A DNA stretch of 64,000 nt from positions 28,451,721 to 28,515,720 of the forward strand of contig CM068841.1 in the NCBI GenBank assembly GCA_028554795.2, read 5' to 3'. The first letter of the stretch is position 1. Every line of letters starts with the position of its first letter. Under the pieces are notes generated by a model. That model saw nothing but the letters and a program-made list of their open reading frames with translations, did not search any database and was not told the DNA's origin. Position numbers and translations under genes: made by a program. This DNA is from Sinohyriopsis cumingii. Lineage: Eukaryota; Mollusca; Bivalvia; Unionida; Unionidae. Below are positions 53,101 through 60,128 of the stretch, in pieces.

Positions 53101-56100
53101 TAGTATTTTCTGAAAAAAAAGGATCTTCCAAGCAGGAAACCAGACTAACTGTTGATACACCACCAAACAAGATTACTTTTATTTAAAAAAATGCAATATT
53201 TCTTGAGACCATTGTCTATGTCGAAACTCAATTTTTTTAATTATTCAATTAGTAAGATATTGATGCTGTGATTTCATTGCAAGTAACAGTGAAACTTCTT
53301 ATCATCCTTGAGGATATCTGTACGTGAAAATTCAGGAATTCTCTGAAACTTGTTTCCCCACAATTGTCCATATCTGTAACTTTTTTCTTAATTACACCTC
53401 CTTTGATTCAAAAGACGTAATTAACATGATAATAGAAAAGGAGGCCCGGTTTTTATTTATTGCAACAATACAACAAAATGCTTCCGTTAGTCCGATATAA
53501 AAACATGGTCGGCACTTAATTAGGTTCGCAGAGAAATGCTCGTGGACATAGCTGTTACAGTAGATTGACACGTTTTATGTTTAATTACAAGAGGACACAT
53601 TGCACTTATGATGATTACACTTAAAAGGAACTAAAAGATAGAACTAGAACACAAATTTCAGTTCATAAAAATATATTTAATTGGTATTTATTTATTAAAG
53701 TACTGCCTCTACTCGGCCTAAGTGAAATTTTCATTGATTGAAATTCCCTTGAATATTGTTAATTATAGTGTACTAAGAATGTTATTTGGAAAGAAAATGT
53801 AACAAATTTTATGACTTCTTTTTAAATTTGATATTTCATAATGTTGATTAAAATTTCCAGGTCCTATCTACCGTTTTCGATGATAAAACGAGCGATATAT
53901 CAAAATTTCCATTACCAGTTTTGATTGCGATTTTCTTCAGGTTCAACAAAATAGGATCAGTTTTGGGGTATTTTCTGATTTAAAAATGGGATCCATGCCC
54001 GACCGCGCATAATAAACGGGTTCGCAAGTTATCAGAGCACGAGTTATCAAGGGAGTGGTGTACAAGTTAATGTTTGTTGAATAAGATTTGCTTTGATAAT
54101 GACTCCAAGATGAATCTCATAATTTGAGGATGAATATAAAAAATGTAAGAAATAGAAGAGAAATATGACCAAAATGTTAGGAACAAAGATGTTTTTGGTA
54201 TTTGTTAATAAGGGAGGGACAAAATTGAATGTATTTTAATATGTTAAATACTATTCTGAAAGTGTGGAAAAAGGTAAAATTCTACTGATAGAAAGAAAGA
54301 AAGAAAGAAGAATATATGCACATTTATGCATTTAAAAATACACAGGAGCAACAAAAAATAAGGAATAGCTTAGAAAATTAAAGTGAAAACAAAGCCCCTT
54401 GACCACGGTTGGTAGACTTCATAAGCAGTGGCTGTCTAACTAGCTTGGCTTTTTGGCCAGGACCGAAGTTGGTAAACTTCAGGAGCAGCCTTGCTGACTA
54501 GCTTAGCTTTTAAGCCAAGACCATAGTTGATAGACTTCATAAACAGTCTGACTGACTAACTTAGCTTTTAGGCCAATGCAGAGATTTAAATTGCATTGTT
54601 GCTGACCTGCTAGGTTGTGGAATAAAAGATTTTAGTATAGTTTGTCTCAAACTACCATGCTGGAATTTAAAACTGAATATTTTGAATTGTTCAAACTAAA
54701 TAATAGGAAGAAAAAAAAAATTCTCCAATATATTTGTTAGTTATACAGAGTTGGTGGAACTGCATTGTGATCAAGCCCTTCCATCAGCAATATGGTTTCT
54801 GCCAGAAAGCTTTACTAGGAATTATTGGATTTTAACCAAATTTGGCTAGCAGTTTAATTTCCAGCTTCTGTATGATCATTTAGAGGAGTCGTGACCCTGA
54901 TAAACCATCGTTCAAACTTCATTTCCACAGCTTCACTTTAACAAAGAATCTTGGATTTGGACCAGATGTTTTTTTGCAGCACAGTATTAATGAAACCTTG
55001 AAAAGTTTTGATTTCCAGCACTCTGTGACATTATATTTACAGAAGTCCCCCCCAATTGCCAATCCTCGTGATGACTGTTGCAGCAGTATTTACTATGGTT
55101 TATTACATTTCAACCACATTTAGCAATCAGTTTTATAGTTTTATATTAAAAATATCATGCATTAATTAAATTTCCAAAATTACATATCATTCACAGGAGC
55201 TATGCCCCCCCCCCCCCCACAATTTCCTGTCCCTACAAATTTGGTTTTGTAGCATTCTTTAACCAAGAAAATTGATGGATTTTAACTAAATTTAGCATGT
55301 AGCTTTATGCTGATGACACCACAGATGAGTCTGACTTTAAGAATTCTGTTTAGTTGAGTTATTGCCTCTGATATTGATCCTCCTAACTATAGTTTATGTA
55401 GCATAACTTAACTACTATGAGATTTTTAATTCAAATGAAATCACAGTTCAACACTGGTTCTCCCTTCATCATTTCAGTAGCTTCCCTTATTTTCTTCCAT
55501 AAGGTATTATTTTCTCTACCAAGTACTCTGATGTTATTCCAAGAAATATTATGCCCTGATTGTTTGCAGTGTTTACCAGCAGTTATCAGGGATTCTCTGT
55601 TGGTGTATATGTGTTCTTTAACTCTTGTTTCCAGGCTTCTAGCAGTTTCAGTTGGTATACAGTTGTTCTTTAAAGGCTTCCAGCAGTTTCCCCAATATAG
55701 TATTTTCCACAATTATCACACTGAAGTTTATAGATGACTGAGCACTTCATATTCAAAGGAGTTCAGTCTTTTGGATTGAGTTGAAAGTGTTACAGGGTTT
55801 GTGATTCTGGATTGAAGCTTCTGCCGTTGTACAAAAGGATTTTTTCATGTGGTCAACATTTAGTTATAATCATTTGACTCCAGTCCGGAAGTCATTCCTC
55901 TGATGAAGGCCTTGTGATAAGGTTGAAAGCTAAGGGGTCATAGCCTATTATTCTACAGAAAGGTATCTGTTCATTGTTTCATTGATGGCAAATGGCTGTA
56001 GCAGACTTATGTTTTATGTTGATGAGATCTTAAATGAGTTTTGATTTCTAGCTTTCCAGATCATTATTCAGTGCAGTTATGGCCCTTGAATGACCATTCC

Positions 56101-56371
56101 TTTAACTTTTTATTTCAGAAAACAAGTTCTTTTGATTAAGGCTTTACTAGTTAGTGGGGTCATTTGTAATGCTCCATCATTACTAGCTCTAGTTCCATAT
56201 AAAGATAACTCTAAATAAAATATTTTAGATCATCAAGCACTTCAGAAGGTTCCAAGCCAGGTGAGTGATGGGTTCGGAGTTATTGGGAGCGATGAGGAGG
56301 ATTTGATGCAGGAGATGAGACTCATGGAAGAAGAAATGAGAGCTGTGGAAGAGTTTGAAAATTTCTTATGA
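18424..56371 (+). CDS. CW-PWWP-ARID chromatin reader gene (ZCWPW1-like), 5' end missing
   Basis: Eleven exons with GT/AG borders and fully compatible phases join into 685 codons plus TGA (2058 nt). Counting from the first codon at 18424, the domains are: CW zinc finger (about 4-52, Cys9, Cys14, Cys36, Cys47), PWWP (about 75-145), a basic linker (about 152-411), ARID (about 418-505) and an acidic C-terminus (about 568-685). In known families CW binds histone H3 lysine-4 methylation and PWWP binds H3 lysine-36 methylation and DNA; CW followed by PWWP is the ZCWPW1/2 layout. ARID is a helix-turn-helix DNA-binding fold. The inferred role is a nuclear, chromatin-bound reader that also touches DNA, possibly in meiosis as for vertebrate ZCWPW1. 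The N-terminus and true start codon were not found. Introns run from about 0.5 kb to over 6 kb and are full of transposon remnants. The exon model is strong; orthology to ZCWPW1 is an inference. Confidence 0.9.
19315..20505 (-). mobile_element. DIRS-like retroelement, 3' part
   Basis: The minus strand at 19710-20144 encodes a tyrosine-recombinase end (TIKTAYQSLTNRDLSFMKVK, HKVQALAASRVYL, GALWCSYTIFSTFYF). It is followed downstream by a ~235-bp module (19315-19555) with inverted ends. The rest of the element is missing and an (AT)n run starts at 20503. Confidence 0.82.
20503..20559. repeat. (AT)n microsatellite
   Basis: AT run at the edge of the DIRS-like fragment. Confidence 0.97.
21045..22790 (-). 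mobile_element. CR1/L2-like LINE, longest copy
   Basis: About 1.75 kb on the minus strand. From the 3' side: microsatellite tail, the ORF2 C-terminus (SFAYQGPATSNELP, ALKTHLF, 21263-21502), a thumb region (SRLDYCNSILSG, VQNTVARIILRVP, 21539-21826) and a 5' part with FFRDKVQTIRDKL (22594-22776). Multiple frameshifts. It lies within the intron between exons A and B. Confidence 0.9.
22975..23165. mobile_element. Possible hAT-type MITE end
   Basis: The stretch is rich in TATCG motifs and ends TATTATCGCACACCCCTA, which looks like the terminus of hAT elements. The opposite terminus was not found. Confidence 0.3.
23479..23668 (+). CDS. Exon B: body of the PWWP domain
   Basis: The acceptor ends CTTTACAG at 23478. 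The first base completes Lys88, giving the local motif CKWPAVV where the canonical family has PWWPA. Further on are an acidic and aromatic stretch, YHVEYLGE, and GWI, typical of PWWP beta strands 3 and 4. Phase out is 0. The donor, AAAAG followed by GTTCTG at 23669, is weak; it was chosen because it keeps phase with the next exon and because reading on meets an in-frame stop about 40 bases later. Confidence 0.88.
23885..24090 (-). mobile_element. SINE family 1, head-truncated copy
   Basis: It matches the tail and body (GCTTTAACACCATTTTTCAG onward) on the minus strand but stops before the A box. It lies in the intron between exons B and C, directly next to the large fold-back repeat. Confidence 0.82.
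24125..25795. mobile_element. Large fold-back inverted repeat, ~1.6 kb
   Basis: The left arm (about 24125-24700) and the right arm (about 25210-25795) are diverged reverse complements. Matching anchors include ACATGGCCAGCATATTAGT at 24259 against ACTAATATGCTGGCCATGT at 25631, and CCACCTGCTTTATATGGC at 24175 against GCCATATAAAGCAGGTGG. The spacer is about 500 bp. There is no recognised protein. It may be a fold-back transposon or an inverted duplication. It lies between exons B and C. Confidence 0.75.
25885..26086 (+). CDS. Exon C: C-terminal helix of PWWP and basic linker
   Basis: The acceptor is TTACAAG ending at 25884 after a T-rich tract, phase 0. The donor G|GTATAT at 26087 gives phase 1. 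The frame is open throughout. It begins with a very basic run (KYRRK, later RKTYRRN) and continues with EDVVAEADRLLGM and CVFQY, which fits the helical segment that follows the PWWP barrel in ZCWPW1 proteins. The end is charged and likely disordered. A (CA)n microsatellite lies in the intron just after it (26142-26172). Confidence 0.82.
26142..26172. repeat. (CA)n microsatellite
   Basis: Intronic, 56 bases after exon C. Confidence 0.95.
26582..26746 (+). CDS. Exon D: lysine-rich linker
   Basis: Acceptor TTCCATTGTAG ends at 26581, donor G|GTAAGC begins at 26747 (strong). Phase is 1 on both sides. The 55-residue piece is dominated by Lys, Glu and Arg, with ERRRKERK as a possible nuclear localisation signal. 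No domain is recognised. Spacing, phase and composition make it a natural continuation of exon C. Confidence 0.8.
26747..28124 (+). other. Intron sequence after exon D
   Basis: It contains two nearby direct repeats with ATTCATGAA and CCTCA (27315-27450) and a purine-rich block. No coding signal that fits the phase was seen. Confidence 0.45.
28125..28960 (-). repeat. Repeat family R1, minus copy
   Basis: It begins near CTGTTATGACTCTATGGTCT and contains GAATACAAAGTGAAAATTTA, as in the copy at 48765. Confidence 0.65.
29388..29572 (-). mobile_element. SINE family 1, diverged copy
   Basis: The body elements (ACATTTTCAGCACATG, AAACCCTGGGAAGAATCA, CACTGAGGCACCCAGGGACCC) follow in the right order but with many changes, so this is an old copy. 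Confidence 0.6.
29815..30125 (-). mobile_element. SINE family 2, minus copy
   Basis: It runs from the tail (GGATTTTTAATGTAGCTTTA, next to a short GT run) to the head (ACCACTAGACCACTGGAGCAG). It lies in the intron between exons D and E. Confidence 0.85.
30126..31325 (+). other. Intron sequence between SINEs
   Basis: Only a short (AAT)n at 30714 and AT-rich DNA. The open frame 30768-31055 has no protein-like pattern. Confidence 0.5.
31326..31600 (+). mobile_element. SINE family 1, full copy with (AAC)n tail
   Basis: It starts GGGCCCCGAGTGGCCAAGTGG, has the B box GGGTTTGAGTC, and ends TTAAACCCTACAACAACAGC followed by an (AAC)n run. The open frame of 116 codons over it is not a gene. Confidence 0.9.
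32560..33487 (+). repeat. Repeat family R1, near full-length copy
   Basis: About 0.9 kb, from TTAATTGTTTGTTTGTTAG to GCATAGACTCATAACA, collinear with the copy at 50140. It ends only 200 bases before exon E. Confidence 0.78.
33688..34100 (+). CDS. Exon E: long basic, Cys-containing linker
   Basis: Strong acceptor (TTCTGTTCTTTTCAG ending 33687) and strong donor (GTAAGT from 34101); phase 1 in, phase 0 out, 413 nt. The start has CKKKIRK, then CKFC, about 14 residues apart (Cys278, Cys289, Cys292), a cluster that might bind metal but lacks a recognised fourth ligand. It is followed by RKRQSR, a likely nuclear signal, and then a Ser/Thr/Lys-rich low-complexity segment. The last third leads into the ARID domain. 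No known domain was identified. The intron before it is about 6.9 kb, so a small missed exon with neutral phase is possible. Confidence 0.87.
34649..34804 (+). CDS. Exon F: first half of ARID domain
   Basis: Acceptor CTCTGTTGATAG ends at 34648; donor CAG|GTCTGT follows at 34805. 52 codons, phase 0 on both sides. The translation shows the ARID N-terminal pattern: FEHDVRRFM, then LKLVSTP, VPVRLFQLFLAV and RGGYKQV spanning the junction. These match the family's F..L..FM, the L..P stretch, the LDL..LY..V helix and the GG turn before the recognition helix. Confidence 0.92.
34805..35639 (+). other. Intron start after exon F
   Basis: AT-rich DNA with a short TG-rich run at 34834-34858; nothing else supported. 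Confidence 0.5.
35640..38980 (-). mobile_element. DIRS-like retroelement, long decayed copy
   Basis: Reading the minus strand from the right: a worn gag-like part (about 37800-38980), reverse transcriptase (FKIETTSSIKNMLQLSD at 37070-37273 and a YDDW-like motif near 37000), then DQPWSLPHRRDLLSQYRGSL (36464-36786), typical of the region before the recombinase, and worn recombinase at about 35950-36300. The terminal module at 35640-35860 matches that at 19315. It lies between exons F and G and is therefore inside the ARID coding region of the gene. Confidence 0.82.
39590..39863 (+). repeat. Repeat family R1, 3' fragment
   Basis: It has the end segments AATAAATCATTTGTTGTATT, AAAACTTGTTGGATTTTGC, and AGACCATAGATCATAACA. 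Confidence 0.65.
40093..40326 (+). mobile_element. SINE family 1, degraded head and good tail
   Basis: The tail (GTATAGCCTATCTTGCACTG then CATTAAACCCAAAAC with AAC repeats) is clear. The head is worn. Confidence 0.7.
40920..41014 (+). CDS. Exon G: ARID core with conserved Trp
   Basis: Acceptor TTTGACAG ends at 40919; donor AG|GTCAGT at 41015. Phase 0 in, phase 2 out. VCKNKEWRAVFREL gives the conserved ARID tryptophan (W470) after the GG turn, and TVKAFYYR is the start of the last helix, which carries the conserved Y..YL pattern. Alone this exon is short, but together with exons F and H it makes a full ARID of about 88 residues. Confidence 0.9.
41740..44960 (-). mobile_element. LINE with apurinic endonuclease and reverse transcriptase, decayed
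   Basis: On the minus strand the parts appear in order: an endonuclease segment with IIILGDFNANVGQDSEAW (44341-44562), a linker (43726-44119), then reverse transcriptase: ITLLSIAGKILARV and PMSQCGFRANRGATDIVF (43089-43550), GCPPKFLTMVVQLH and INGVKQDCVLAPTFFSI (42819-43046), and a C-terminal part with KEINNRLAKANSTFSRL (42327-42515). Stops and frameshifts break it into at least nine pieces. The VKQDC where active copies have KQGC shows decay. It is a different family from the CR1/L2-like copies. It lies in the intron between exons G and H. Confidence 0.93.
45815..46032 (+). CDS. Exon H: ARID C-terminal helix and following linker
   Basis: Acceptor TACTTCTAG ends at 45814, donor G|GTAATT at 46033; phase 2 in, phase 1 out. 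It begins RNLYPYELY, the hallmark end of ARID (YLLPYE in many members). It then has a basic segment, KQKKVKVARKK, and a Val/Lys/Ser-rich tail with no known domain. A duplicated copy of the acceptor lies about 50 bases upstream (see findings). Confidence 0.92.
46241..46488 (+). mobile_element. SINE family 1, well-preserved copy
   Basis: Head GGCCCCAAGTGGTCTAAAGCG, B box GGGTTCGAGTC and tail TGGCGTTAAACCC(AAC)n. It lies in the intron after exon H. Confidence 0.9.
46489..47514 (+). other. Intron sequence after exon H
   Basis: No gene; two short similar blocks around GGCCAGGCCTGTT and GCTAGGCCAG (46720-46780) and AT-rich DNA. Confidence 0.5.
47515..47766 (-). mobile_element. SINE family 1, minus-strand copy
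   Basis: It begins with the tail (GTTGTTGTTATAGGG) and ends with head sequence ACTCAGTTACACTGGGTCCC. Moderately diverged. Confidence 0.85.
47815..48033. repeat. Tandem repeat, about 29-30-bp unit
   Basis: Around seven diverged units with GTTAAGACTGTATGACAGG and TTGTTATTC. Intronic, after exon H. Confidence 0.85.
48765..49530 (-). repeat. Repeat family R1, minus copy
   Basis: It starts ATTATGACTCTATGGTCTTA and proceeds through ACACAAGTCCTAATAATT to AAACATGTTTACTTCTGTTA, the reverse of the family's 5' part. Confidence 0.72.
50140..51062 (+). repeat. Repeat family R1, best full-length copy
   Basis: About 0.92 kb from TTAATTGTTTGTTAGTTAG to GCATAGACTCATAACA. It is the clearest copy for building a consensus. 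No reading frame of note. Confidence 0.78.
51476..51559 (+). CDS. Exon I: acidic helix
   Basis: Acceptor TTATTCCATTAG ends at 51475 and donor C|GTAAGT follows; phase 1 in and out. The 28-codon piece reads GEDFTDLEIMLGELEQDY, strongly acidic and probably helical. Human ZCWPW1 ends with a comparable acidic Asp/Leu/Glu helix, so this may be a shared interaction segment. This resemblance is weak and from memory of the family. Confidence 0.8.
52503..52631 (+). CDS. Exon J: linker near the C-terminus
   Basis: Strong acceptor CTGTCTTTCAG ends at 52502; donor G|GTTTGT at 52632 is moderate. Phase 1 in and out, 43 codons, no stop. No domain recognised. It has a basic start (SKKRMG) and a Pro/Asn/Ser-rich end with FGFANLP. 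The intron after it holds a TIR transposon and a Penelope remnant. Confidence 0.8.
52741..54063. mobile_element. TIR element (MITE-like) with TA target site
   Basis: The left end CACCTCTCCCATGATAAC and the inverted right end CACCACTCCCTTGATAAC match at 16 of 18 bases and both are flanked by TA. The left end also has an internal inverted part (GAGTTACCAAGGGAC). About 1.3 kb, no transposase reading. TA flanks suggest Tc1/mariner-type mobilisation. It is inside the last intron. Confidence 0.72.
54401..54580. repeat. Tandem repeat, ~59-bp unit, three copies
   Basis: Each unit begins with GACCA or GACCG, has GTTGGTAGACTTCA and GACTAGCTTAGCTTTT. Intronic. Confidence 0.85.
55203..55220. repeat. Poly-C tract
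   Basis: About 16 consecutive C, rare in this AT-rich sequence. Confidence 0.9.
55425..55900 (-). mobile_element. Penelope-like element, GIY-YIG endonuclease remnant
   Basis: The minus strand near 55700-55745 reads KCSVIYKLQCDNCGKYYIGE, and after a frame break TRVKEHIYTNRESL, GHNISWNNIRVLG, and KIREATEMMKGEP (55431-55712). This is the GIY-YIG nuclease with the CxxC knuckle found at the C-terminus of Penelope retroelements. Frame breaks show it is dead. It lies in the last intron of the main gene. Confidence 0.88.
55901..56228 (+). other. Last intron, end
   Basis: AT-rich sequence leading to the acceptor of exon K, with nothing else supported. Confidence 0.5.
56229..56371 (+). CDS. Exon K: terminal coding exon
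   Basis: Acceptor AATATTTTAG ends at 56228. Phase 1 in. The stop TGA is at 56369-56371. The end is an acidic Met/Glu-rich helix (EEDLMQEMRLMEEEM) likely to form a coiled coil or protein-contact helix. Reading closes the frame exactly, which supports the whole phase chain. Confidence 0.85.
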
Positions 56372-57485
56372 AAAAGTTGCTGTTATAATTACCATTCCAT
56401 CTTTGTTGTTTACAAAATTCCAAGTAAAGCTGAGAATGTGAGATTATAACATGTCATGAACTGCTAACTCACAGTTTGAATTGATCAAGAAATATACAAG
56501 TACAGATTGCTGTAACAGATTGAAACAAATACAGTGTCTTGATATTTACTTTCACGTTTGTGTTGGCATTAACAGTGCAGTGCCCAGAGTCACTAAAGGT
56601 GATAAAAACTTTCAGATACATTAGATTCCAATTTTTAAATAACACATTTGGCAATGAAATCATTTAAGGTTTGTTGTAGTCTTATGAGTTGCAATGCAAA
56701 ATCAATGACATCATGTGTGATGTAACTTCACAGTTTAATTAATGGCAAATGCTACTATATTTTTGAGGTGAAAGTTGTGCAAATACACAGTTTGGCATTT
56801 AGTCAATGAATTATGTTTGAAAAGAATAATAATTTAGAAAAAAATGGGGATTGGTATATAATGCATTAAATAAGAAAAAGATCCAAAACAGACAAGTTTC
56901 CATAGTGCCACTTTATTCAGGTTAAGCAAATATTTAAACATGTAAGTGTTATATGGGTTACTAGAGCACTTGATGAAAATTTACTACAATAATCTAAGTG
57001 TCTAAGAAATTATGATAGTTAAGTGCACATGACAGTATTATGGTGGCAAAGCTGTCAGAGCAAATAAGATCATATCATTTATCATTTTCTTACCAATGAC
57101 AGACGGGGCCCAGAGTGGCCGAGTGGCCTAAAGCGCTCTCCGTTACAGATCATTGCCATCTCACCTCTCTCTGCGTGGGTTTGAGTCTCCAATTTGGCCA
57201 ATGTGGGTATGTGAGAAAGCTTGCTGGTAGCTTCTCGTGGGTCGGTGGTTCTTTCCAGGGTTTTCCCAGGTTCTTCCTCCACTATTAATACTGGCCACCA
57301 TGTATAGCCTATTGTGTGTTGAAAAATGGCGTTAAACCCAACAAGAACAACAACAACAACCAATGACAGACACATTTTTGCAGTCTGTATAGTTGTTTAT
57401 AATTTACATAAGACACCTATTCTCTGTTATGTTTAAAATAAATTTATATTTAACTTAAATGAATGGACATGCAGTCTGAAATAAA
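56372..57485 (+). other. Probable 3' UTR of the CW-PWWP-ARID gene
   Basis: No coding signal follows the stop at 56371. Candidate AATAAA signals occur at 57437 and 57480, and another at 57835. If the first two are used, the UTR contains the SINE at 57105-57360. The true end cannot be fixed without transcript data. Confidence 0.45.
57105..57360 (+). mobile_element. SINE family 1, full copy in the probable 3' UTR
   Basis: Head GGGGCCCAGAGTGGCCGAG, B box GGGTTTGAGTC, tail GGCGTTAAACCCAAC with AAC repeats. It lies about 0.7 kb after the stop codon of the main gene. Confidence 0.9.
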
Positions 57486-57534
57486 GATTAATTTTTTAAA
57501 ATTACAAGTGCAGTAAGTCCAATCTAGTAGTTTT

Positions 57535-57722
57535 CTTTGCCCGTTGAAATAGGGTGCATCCACCAGATGTGGAACATGGGGGATGCAGTATCCCCATTCC
57601 CTTGAAACTATGTGTATCCTTCAGATTTGGAACATGGGGGGATGCAGTGTCCTCATTCCCTTGAAACTGTGTATCCTCCAGATTTGGAACATGGGGATGC
57701 AATGTCCCCATACATTTGGGAT
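57535..57722. repeat. Tandem repeat, ~55-bp unit, three copies
   Basis: Units contain CCCTTGAAACT, TATCCTCCAGATTTGGAAC and GTCCCCAT. It lies downstream of the likely 3' UTR. Confidence 0.85.
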
Positions 57723-57944
57723 CCTCTGTAAAATACTGTATAATCCTTTGTACATTCTAGTAACTTTTAGCCATGATTACCTTTATTAAGTATTTAAATA
57801 TTGACAATATTCGTGCATGCTTTTGATAGCAAACAATAAAGTGCTATTCACTATTGTAAATATTACTGTAATGTTCAATTATTATAAGAAATATCTTTAA
57901 ACTTCTTCCCAAGATTTTTTCAAACTATAATGTCAAGAGAACTT

Positions 57945-58193
57945 TTTTGTTTTTGTAGGGTTTAACGCCATTTTTCAGCACAAGATAGGCTATACATGGC
58001 GGCCAGTATAATTGGTGGAGGAAGAACCCTGGAAAACCCCGGGAAGAACCACCGACCCACGAGAAGCTACTGGCAGGCTTTCTCACATACCAACGTTAGC
58101 CAATCCTGAGACTTGAACTCGCGCAGACAGAGGTAAGATGGCAGTGATCCGTAACGGTGAGCACTTTAGACCACTCAGCCAGTTGGGGCCCCA
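57945..58193 (-). mobile_element. SINE family 1, full minus-strand copy
   Basis: It runs from the tail (GGGTTTAACGCCATTTTTC) to the head (ACTCAGCCAGTTGGGGCCCC). It lies opposite in direction to the copy at 57105, about 0.6 kb away. Confidence 0.9.
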
Positions 58194-58757
58194 TGTCTAG
58201 AGAAGATACCTTATGTAATTTTATTGAACATACATGCAAATTTTTTCTGTTACTGTCCTTTTTACTGCTGTTATGGAGATAAATAAAATTCAAAGAACAG
58301 CTGCCTTTTGTTGTTTCTTTTGGATACTGTTATGTGAGTTCTTGTGAGATGGTCTTCAACTTACTTTGTCAAAAGTGAAACTGTGAGGCCTAATGTAGAT
58401 TTCTAGAAATTAGGAAGTGGGTGAATGCCATTTCATAGCTGCAGTTCTGCAGAATAATCTATTTTAATGAAATGATGTATTGCATTATGTCATTCAGACA
58501 AGCTGGTCTGATTGTATAGCTGACCAGTACTGTTGCTGGTAAAGGTGTGAGGCATCAAGTAATTTACATGTGTACTGGTAGCTTGTTGGTCATTTAGGCC
58601 AAATGTCCATTACCTAACCAACTGCCAGTAAACCAGTACACCCAGTATAAATTAGAATCATCTTTATTTCATTAGGCACCAAAATATTGATGCCAATTCA
58701 CATGAGGTAAGTATCAGCATAAAATACTCTGATTTTATATGATGTACTAAAATGTAA

Positions 58758-58893
58758 GCATGGTAATCTATTTGATGTGCTATGCTAATCAATAGGCATG
58801 GTTATCTATATGATTTGCTATGCTAATCAATAGGCATGGTTATCTATATGATGTGCTATGTTAATGAATAGATATGATTATCTATATAATGTG
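58758..58893. repeat. Minisatellite, 38-bp unit, left block
   Basis: About three and a half units with GGCATGGTTATCTATATGAT and GCTATGCTAAT. It is the left part of the array cut by the LINE. Confidence 0.88.
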
Positions 58894-58894
58894 A

Positions 58895-60128
58895 TATAAT
58901 AATAATAATAATGAGGACTTTGTATAGCGCCTAATCTTTAGAAGCTCTAAGCACTTTACAGCATTAGACAAAACCTATTCATAAAAAAAACATATACTGT
59001 TATTATTACAAAAAACAAACACCGTGAAATTAAAACACATAAACAACATGCTGAAAATATTTAAGGTAGGGAACATTATTAGGTCTTTAAGTTTGTTCTT
59101 GCAGTTGAAATAAGTGAGTTTTAAGAGCAATCTTGAATGGGATCACTGTGTTTTTGTGTCTAAGTTCAGTGGGCAATTCATTCCATGTTGCTGGGCCCTG
59201 GTATGCAAAAGAACGTCGTCCATATGATTTCGTTTTCATAGTGGGAATAATGAGTATACAATTGTCAGAAGTATCTTGCTGGTGTGTACACATGGGTGAG
59301 GTCGGATAGGTATGTTGGACTGGAGTCCGAAACTTAGCACAGAGAACACATTTTGTTTGATTCTGGATCGAATGGATAGCCAGTGTAGGGTACAGAGCAG
59401 CAGGGAGATGTGCTCTGATTGTGGTACTCTTAAGTATGATCCAAGCAGCTGTGTTTTTAACTTTTTGAAGTTTCTGAAGTAGATATTGAGATGAACCAGA
59501 CAGAACTGAGTTACAATAGTACAGTCTTGAAAGTGCTGTGATGTGATTTAACGTAGCTTTAACAATTTTTTTGTCATATCGCTACGATGTCTGCAATGTG
59601 GCAGTTTTTAGTGATGTCTAGCACTGGGGCATCATGTCGCAGGCTTGTAGCATGATGTCCCACCCAGTCACATTATCCTGACACCAGGCCGACCAGTCCT
59701 AACACTAACCTCTTAATGCTGAGCGCCAAGCAAGGCAGCTGTGTGTACCATTTTTGTAAGTCTTTGGTATGATTCAGCCCGGGATCGAACCCACGACCTC
59801 CCACATCCAAGGCGGATGCTCTAACCACTAGGCCACCAGAGCGGTTTACAGTCTTGAAAGTACTAATGAACATACAAGTGTTTTAGTTGCATCAACTGAA
59901 AGATATTTGCGAATGGAGCTGATGGGTCTCAGCTCAAGATGTGCAGCCTTGCATATGTTTGTGACATGTTGGTGCAACATGAGAGTACTGTCCAGAGTGA
60001 CACCTAGGTTTTGTACTGACTGTGTGAATTTAATGTTGGTTTTACTGATATTTATTGTTTGAGGTAAAGGATGTGACTGAGAAAGTCTTTGTGTTGTGAT
60101 GAAAATGGCCTCCGTTTTATCATCATTC
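58895..60128 (-). mobile_element. CR1/L2-like LINE interrupting a minisatellite
   Basis: It has the tail at 58895, the ORF2 C-terminus at 59087-59293 (SFAYQGPATWNELPTELRHK) and more ORF2 to 60128. The SINE at 59533-59845 splits it. The 38-bp minisatellite lies on both sides. Confidence 0.9.
59533..59845 (-). mobile_element. SINE family 2 inserted in a LINE
   Basis: A well-preserved minus copy with a B box (GGGATCGAACCCACGACC in reverse) and head GCTCTGGTGGCCTAGTGG. The direct repeat TACAGTCTTGAAAGT occurs just before (about 59520) and just after (59847), a 15-bp target-site duplication inside the LINE. Confidence 0.92.

Noticed and set aside
57082-57375. 97-codon minus frame
   Set aside because: Antisense of the SINE at 57105-57360.
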